Source: Calocera cornea HHB12733 (taxonomy: Eukaryota > Basidiomycota > Dacrymycetes > Dacrymycetales > Dacrymycetaceae). From it: a stretch of 64,000 bases of DNA. Position numbers and translations under genes: made by a program. Every line of letters starts with the position of its first letter. The first letter of the stretch is position 1. Below are positions 58,634 through 64,000 of this stretch, in pieces. The notes beneath the pieces were generated by a model. It was not told the DNA's origin. It was given only the letters and a program-made list of their open reading frames with translations, and searched no databases. The DNA lies in assembly GCA_001632435.1 (NCBI GenBank), contig KV423981.1:62083-126082 (forward strand), read 5' to 3'.

Positions 58634-60808
58634 TCAATCTGAGAGCAGCGGGCTCTCCTCGCCCGCAACCCCCGCCTCCCGCGCCTTATACCGCCTCACG
58701 AGCCTCGCGTTCCTCCCCCCATCGGGGAGGTCCTCGATCTCCTCCACTATCTCGTAGCCCCCACGCTTGGGCAGGAAGACGATGTACACGTAGTAGAATA
58801 GGGCTGCGAGCTGCTGGCGAGAGTCAATGACTGGTAGTAGAGCAGGAAAGGGGGCACGCACGAGGAGGACGCCTAGGCCTACGAAGCAGTATGTGGCGTA
58901 GAAGAAGGAAACATCGCCCTTGCCTGCCTTCGGGGGTATCCTACTCCCAATAAGCGATCAAATCCCGGGACAAGCAGAGAGGGACGAACAAGGGCATGAT
59001 CAACAAGAACGCGTGCCACACTAGATATACCACAATGAGGATATCGCTCATCTCGTACCTGCTCCTCTCGAGCCCCATCTTCCGCCTCCGAGCGCGCAGC
59101 GGCCATATCCCCACTGTCATCACCGCGCCGAAGACGAGGAAGGGGTAGCTAGCAAGGTCGAGGAGGAAGGAGAACGCGTCACGAGCAGGGAGGAGGAGAA
59201 TTACAAGCACGCTGAGGAAGTACTTGAAGAGGATCGGGATGAGGGGTGTGTTGAATGGGCGCGTGGACGTCCAGAGCGAGGGGAAGGGGAGCAGGCCTTG
59301 GCGCGCGATCTCCCGTTGCACGCGGGCGGAGCCGACGACGACTGCTATCTGGGAAGGGGTCAGATTCTCCAGCTACTTTGCGGACCGCAAGGGAGGGGAG
59401 CGGGAGGGGCGCACCATGTTCCCAAAACAGCTGGCGATGACGAAGCACGGGAGAATCTTGGCGGCTGCCCCATCACCAAACACGTGCCTGAAGAAGAGCG
59501 CGCCGACGAGCTGCCCGCTGCCCTTTATCTCCCCTGGTGGCACAACCGCGATATACGCGACGTTCGTCAGGAGATAGAGGATGACCACGGCGCTGAGGGA
59601 GATGTACCCCGCGCGGGAGACGACGCGGACCGGGTCGCTGGGCCGGCCGGGCGCCGAGCGCACCTCGCCCAGGAGGGAGAAGGCGTTGTGCCACCCTGCT
59701 ACGGCGGAGTTGGTCTTGATTAGTGTGGTGGCAAGCGCGTTGGGGTCCCAGTTTGAGGAGGCCCAGGGGTGGGAGAAGTGCGCAAAGGGGTCCCGGATGG
59801 ACGTTAGGCCGAGGAGGACAGCCAGCCCCGTCAGTACGACGCTGCTCATTGGTTATCCATGAGGCGCAGGGGAAAAGCGGGAGGCGTGGGGAAGACGTAC
59901 AATGCCAGCGAGAGGACCTTGAACACCGAGAAGACGTTGACGATCCTCAGGCTCCATTTGGTAGACAGCAACGCGACTACATAGTCCGCACGCATCAGCC
60001 CAGCTCCTCGTCGTACATGGGGTGGACTCACTGGCACTGGTCACGGTCGTCACTGCGATGGCCACTGCTGTCTGGCTGGCCGGGGTGATGGGCTGGTCGA
60101 AGAGGACGAGCCAGTATTGGGCGAAGACGATCGATGCTACCGCATGGTACCTTTCCGGCTGTCAGTACTTTCTCCACAAGGAGAGACCGGCGGGGCGGGG
60201 AGAGAAGAGGACGTACGCAAGCAGGGTCGAGGTGATGGCAAAGACGATGGGGACAAAGAACTTTGGTCTGGGGTAGGCCTGTTCGAGGTATACCACGGAC
60301 CCGCCCGAGCGGAGTGGCGAGTAGCTCGCGAGCTCCGAGTACACCGCGAGGCCCACTATTCCCCACGACAAACGCGCAGATCAGCGCCCGCCCTGTTGAG
60401 ATACTCTGGAGGGGAAAAGCGCACCGTACGCGAATAGAGGCGCGACGCTCCAGGCAACAAAGTACAGCCCGACGCTGCCCACGCTCTGCAGGACCGGCCC
60501 GCCCGTGGAGAAGATTCCGTGGCCGAGGATCTGGCCGAAGTTGAGGTTGATCGCCGAGAGAAGGGTCACGTTGTGCCCGAGGGGGTTGTGCTGCACTAGG
60601 GTATTAGCTCGTTGCCGTAGCCCAGGTGAGGACAGGGGAGGGAGCGCGAGTGGGGGGCAAGAGGGAGAGGGGGACGTACGCGCTCCACCGGTGCCCCGGG
60701 TACGACCGCCAGCTCCGCCTCCTCTTCCGCCTCGTCCACGGGGCTCTCGACACCCAGCTCAGCCTCTTCCGCCAAAGGCGAGGCAGGGACGTCGTTCTCC
60801 GCAGCCAT
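58634..60808 (-). CDS. Amino-acid permease of the APC superfamily, MUP/LAT type, 556 aa
   Basis: Model: complement(join(58634..58810, 58862..58940, 58990..59348, 59415..59841, 59901..59976, 60032..60150, 60217..60355, 60425..60590, 60680..60808)); nine exons in phase. The first transmembrane region reads NVTLLSAINLNFGQILGHGIF, with a GHGIFSTGG turn. It is followed by VGLAVYSELASYSP...GGSVVYLEQAYPRPKF, the pattern of fungal high-affinity methionine permeases (Mup1/Mup3) and L-type transporters. Twelve hydrophobic segments are expected. A late segment HAFLLIMPLIPPKAGKGDVSFFY is typical of the family, and the tail ends in EESPLLSD. It is probably plasma-membrane uptake of a neutral amino acid such as methionine; the substrate is inferred. 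The acidic N-terminus is cytosolic. Confidence 0.86.
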
Positions 60809-61434
60809 CACTCGTAAGTTGACGTGTTGCGGCGTCGTACACACCAGTGTCTATGGGTATCCTGTCGGTCGTCGCTGCACAGACACAGAGCGAGGGAGGG
60901 TGCGGCCCCCGCCGGGCTTCCCCGCGGCGGTGGTCTGTATATGCAGCTGCCATTGGAGCATGGCTGCGCGTTGCTTCGAATGCGTTGTGAGGGCGGTGTG
61001 GATGAGTGATCTGGCAGTCAGCGCTCTGTTGGTGCGGTTGCGCGAGAGTGACGCGACCGCGCGCGACATATAAGGGCGCCCATCCGGCGCTTCTCCTATT
61101 CCACCATTCTACCACTCTACCACAGTCGCAATCAGCGTCATCGGGAATCTCAACGTCTATCAGCACACCAGCAGGAGACTGAGAGCACGTATGATTCTCG
61201 TGAGATGATGATTCAACGCACTGCGCAGACTCATCTAGCCGTCAACCGCGATCCCGGGCTCCAAGTACTAGCATGCGCCTCCCCGCGCTGGACCCCGCGC
61301 ACGCCTCCGATGCTGAATATCTGCAAAGGTCCACCACAACCCACCGACTGTCCCCGACCGCGCTCCATCAGCGCCGCGCTAGCTAGCTCCCACTGGCTGA
61401 GGGCTGATGCACAAGCAACCCAAGCCAGCCGACT
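60809..61434. other. Permease upstream region and UGT8 3' flank
   Basis: A CTTATATGTC element on the minus strand near 61070 could serve the permease as TATA box. No gene. Confidence 0.4.
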
Positions 61435-63395
61435 CTAGAGACTCAACTCGAGCTCTCCGAGCGCCCTCTCCGCTGACCCTCCCTTCCGGACAGCGTTCAG
61501 GATCATGTCCCTCACCCTGTGCGCATTCTCCCGTTTCCTCAGCCCATCCTCGCCCTGCGCCGCCCGTAGCACGCTCTCCAACTCTTCCCGCACCGCTGCC
61601 TCCGTCCCGACGATCTGCGTCCCACCCGCGGCCAGATCCCCGCGCATCGCCGGCAGGCCAGGCGCGCCCGTCCGCACCTGGATCAGTTCGAACCCGGTGT
61701 CGAGCACCTCCGATATCCACAATGCGTGCTGTGGCTGGTCGCCCGTGAATGGCCAGGCTATCACGGGCACGCCCGAGGACAGCGACTCGAACGTCCCGCC
61801 GCCGCCGCAGTGGGTCAGTATCCACCCAAGTCCCTGTACCCAGTATCATATCAGTAACGTTGCGGGCGCTCAGACTGAGAGGCGCGCACAGGGTGGGACA
61901 AGATCGTCTGTTGCGGCGCCCAGGGCACCACGATCCCCCTCCCGCTCGCCGCCAGCACCGTGGTCAGCTCCTCCGGCAGGCTCCCAGCCGACAAGGCCAT
62001 CACAAACGGCATCGGTTTCTCGAGCGTAAGTAGTGTCTCCAACAGGATCCTGGCGTGCGCCTCGGGCGGAAAGAAGATGGAGCCGAAGGAGATGTAGAGC
62101 GCGCAGTTGGGACCGTGCTCCGCGAGCGCCTTGTCGAGGAAGGCGATCGCTAGGTCCGGGTCGCCGGGCCCGCGAGGATCCTTGCCCTCTCCGTTCGCAT
62201 TGCCGTTCGCAGTCGGGGCAGGAGAGGTCACTTCGAGCTTGGCAAGCGCATCCGCAGCACCTTCCGTGTGTTCCGACAGGAGCGCCGGCGGAAGCTGTGG
62301 GCCGAGGCAGAGCACGGGGCGTGGGTGTGCCCACTGGATCATATCCCTGTGCGCTTCAGGTTCCTATCCCGCACAGCACTGTGCTCAGTGCGCATCCTCT
62401 GTACGGAGAGGGGGCTCGCACCAGCTCCTCTAAAGAGGTCATCAGGAACCCGTCCGCGGCATCTACGATCTTCGCGCCCAAAACAAGACAAGAGTAGAGG
62501 ATCGGGTGCCAATACTCCTGCGGGACATCCTCCCACTGGAAGTACGGCGGGAGCCCGGCGAGCTTGATGACATCACCCGGGACGCGAGAATCGCGGATCC
62601 ACACCTACGGCTGGTTGAGTACATTCCTCGGAAATGGGGAAAGAGCGCACATCGCGTGCAATGTCGCCGAAGGGACGGCCGGCGCGCCGTGCTTCGTCAG
62701 CATATATCGCCTCGCACTCGGCAGCGTAGCCGTCTGCACGTCCGCCGTACTTCAACGGACCGTATCCCCTGTTCGTTCCTCAGTTTCGAGTCTCCGGTCA
62801 TTGTACCAGCAAGACGCACCTGGTGAAGGAAGAAATGCTCCCGAAGAACCAGAGGAACACCCGGACGTCGTACTTCTCCTTCACGGGCACGATAATGTTG
62901 CCCATCATGATGTCCCCGATCACAAGCTTGGGCACTGCGCCCACAGGTCCCCACTCCGTCCCGAGCTTGTCACTGAAAACACGTTCGCCCATGAGCTTGT
63001 CCACCGTCTCCAACCCGTTCGCGCACGTCTCAAGCGTAGGCATGTTCAGGTGGCGGGGGTCCATTTGCATGATCATCGCCGTCAGCTCAGGGGTGATATG
63101 AGGCTGAGGATTACCATAGACGATCACACGAATGCGGGAGAGGAGGGCGGTGCGCTCCTCCTCAGCCGTGCATTGCCGCGACATCTCGTCTTTGGCACGC
63201 TTCACAAAATCGAGCTCGCATAGGAACGCTGGAGAGGGGACTTTAATGAGAGAGTTTATCGGAAGTAGAGAGGAACGAGCACTCACAGATGACGAGATCG
63301 GTGTATCGGCGGACGAGGGTGACGGCGAGCGCGCACTCAGGCCGCAAGTGGCCCCAAGCCGGAGAGCAGGGGATCAACAGAGAGTGACGGACCAT
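61435..63395 (-). CDS. Family-1 UDP-glycosyltransferase, paralogue 8, 563 aa
   Basis: Model: complement(join(61435..61833, 61890..62363, 62422..62604, 62651..62768, 62820..63228, 63287..63395)). Exon 1 is 109 rather than 106 bases: one extra codon gives LIPCSPAWGHLRPE, so the catalytic His is residue 16. LVIGDIMMGN carries the Asp. Donor site: WAPQQTILSHP, then LTHCGGGGTFESLSSGVPVIAWPFTGDQPQ. The linker is short (TANGNANGEGKDPRGPGDPD), similar in length to UGT7. It returns to the minus strand, pointing away from the window's right end and toward the permease. Confidence 0.92.
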
Positions 63396-63448
63396 TGTTT
63401 CAGCTCTGTTGCGGACAGTGAACGCGTGGAGGGCGCATGGGAGCGACA

Positions 63449-63486
63449 GAGTATTTATGTGCTTCAACGGTGGCTTCGCATGCGTG
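63449..63486 (-). promoter_or_regulatory. UGT8 core promoter block
   Basis: Minus strand: ACGCATGCGAAG, spacer, TTGAAGCACATAAATACTC; ends about 54 bases before the start codon. Confidence 0.65.
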
Positions 63487-64000
63487 CGCTCGTTCCCACG
63501 TTGTCGGCCAAGTCAATGGACAATTTAGCTGTACAGTTGCGTCGCTCGAACAGGCAGACATATCTTCAGCAACTTCCCAGCGAAGGAGTACGAATGCCGT
63601 TTGCGGCTGCCGCATGCTACCGGGGCCCGCATCACGAGAGGAGGCAGCCCAAGCAATGCGAAGACAATCAGACGAAACAGAGGCGCCTCGAACAGTGTGC
63701 AGAAGACGATCCTCGGCCTTGATTAGACATCCAGACCGGCTTTCCAGCGAATTCTTGCTATATACAGTGCGAAGTCGTCGACGAAGCGCACAGCTGCAGT
63801 GCACTCCAGTGATGTGGTATCATCAGATGCAGAGATAGATGTATGCCATCAATCGGTACGCCGGATCCCAAATAGGCTATGTAGACAATGAAGGATGAGA
63901 ACGTCAGCTCACGGTCCTAATGTCAAGGACCCTAGAGAGGGGTTTCCTGACATGACCCTAATGTGGCTGGGAAGGTCACAGCCACAGGGCCCTGCTGCAG
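63487..64000. other. UGT8 upstream region to window end
   Basis: 63.56-63.69 kb aligns by eye with the UGT4 upstream region (shared CCCGCATCACG, GAAGACAATCAGACGA). The last 150 bases show nothing recognisable. Confidence 0.4.

Noticed and set aside
60759..61166. 135-codon minus-strand ORF upstream of the permease
   Set aside because: Overlaps the permease start in another frame and has no recognisable content; likely leader sequence.
25986..63395. Secondary-metabolite biosynthetic cluster built around the UGTs
   Set aside because: No core synthase, P450, or pathway regulator gene was found; neighbours are housekeeping genes.
1..64000. tRNA or rRNA genes
   Set aside because: I looked for T-loop GGTTCRANNCC with pairing partners and saw none convincing; a covariance-model scan would be decisive.

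Overview
The window is a piece of a basidiomycete nuclear genome, most likely Agaricomycetes; a wood-decay lineage such as Polyporales would fit but cannot be proved from sequence alone. The reasons are many short GT-AG introns (about 41-110 bases, mostly 46-60), GC-rich coding DNA, a Plavaka-type DNA transposon, and fungus-specific genes such as the DASH subunit DAD2 and the vacuolar effluxer ATG22. Exon models below were built by hand. I accepted a join only where splice sites and reading phase agree across the whole gene.

Left part (1-17.2 kb): a decayed Plavaka transposon (1-3.45 kb), then five unrecognised multi-exon genes (4.2-6.4 kb +, 6.6-8.2 kb -, 9.6-12.3 kb -, 13.8-15.3 kb -, 15.5-17.2 kb +). 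Short palindromic GTGGACCTGAGGTCCAC repeats occur near 3.7 kb and as a 31-bp tandem array near 12.9 kb.

Housekeeping block (17.9-25.7 kb): a SCYL1/Cex1-type pseudokinase (+), a SnoaL/NTF2-fold protein (-), a tiny four-exon complex I subunit of the NDUFB2 type (-) sharing a divergent promoter with DAD2 (+), and ATG22 (-).

Glycosyltransferase array (26-41 kb and 53.6-63.4 kb): eight family-1 UDP-glycosyltransferase paralogues. Five lie head to tail on the minus strand (UGT1-UGT5), two on the plus strand (UGT6, UGT7) and one on the minus strand (UGT8). Six share nearly identical exon sizes (106/409/118/183/variable/399; UGT3 and UGT8 deviate slightly in one to two exons), UGT2 has lost two introns, and UGT5 is a diverged member with an extra intron. 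Several carry a variable Asn-Gly-His-rich linker between the acceptor and donor halves. UGT4, 6, 7 and 8 share a conserved promoter block.

Between and around the UGTs: a small five-exon gene whose product resembles stefin-type cystatins (44.3-44.9 kb -), MED14 of Mediator (45.3-49.2 kb -), an F-box protein (49.5-51.9 kb +), an AT-rich island (52.3-52.7 kb), and a MUP-like amino-acid permease (58.6-60.8 kb -) between UGT7 and UGT8. The UGT array looks like a young tandem expansion inserted among conserved genes, probably for detoxifying or decorating small lipophilic compounds; the substrates cannot be read from the sequence.
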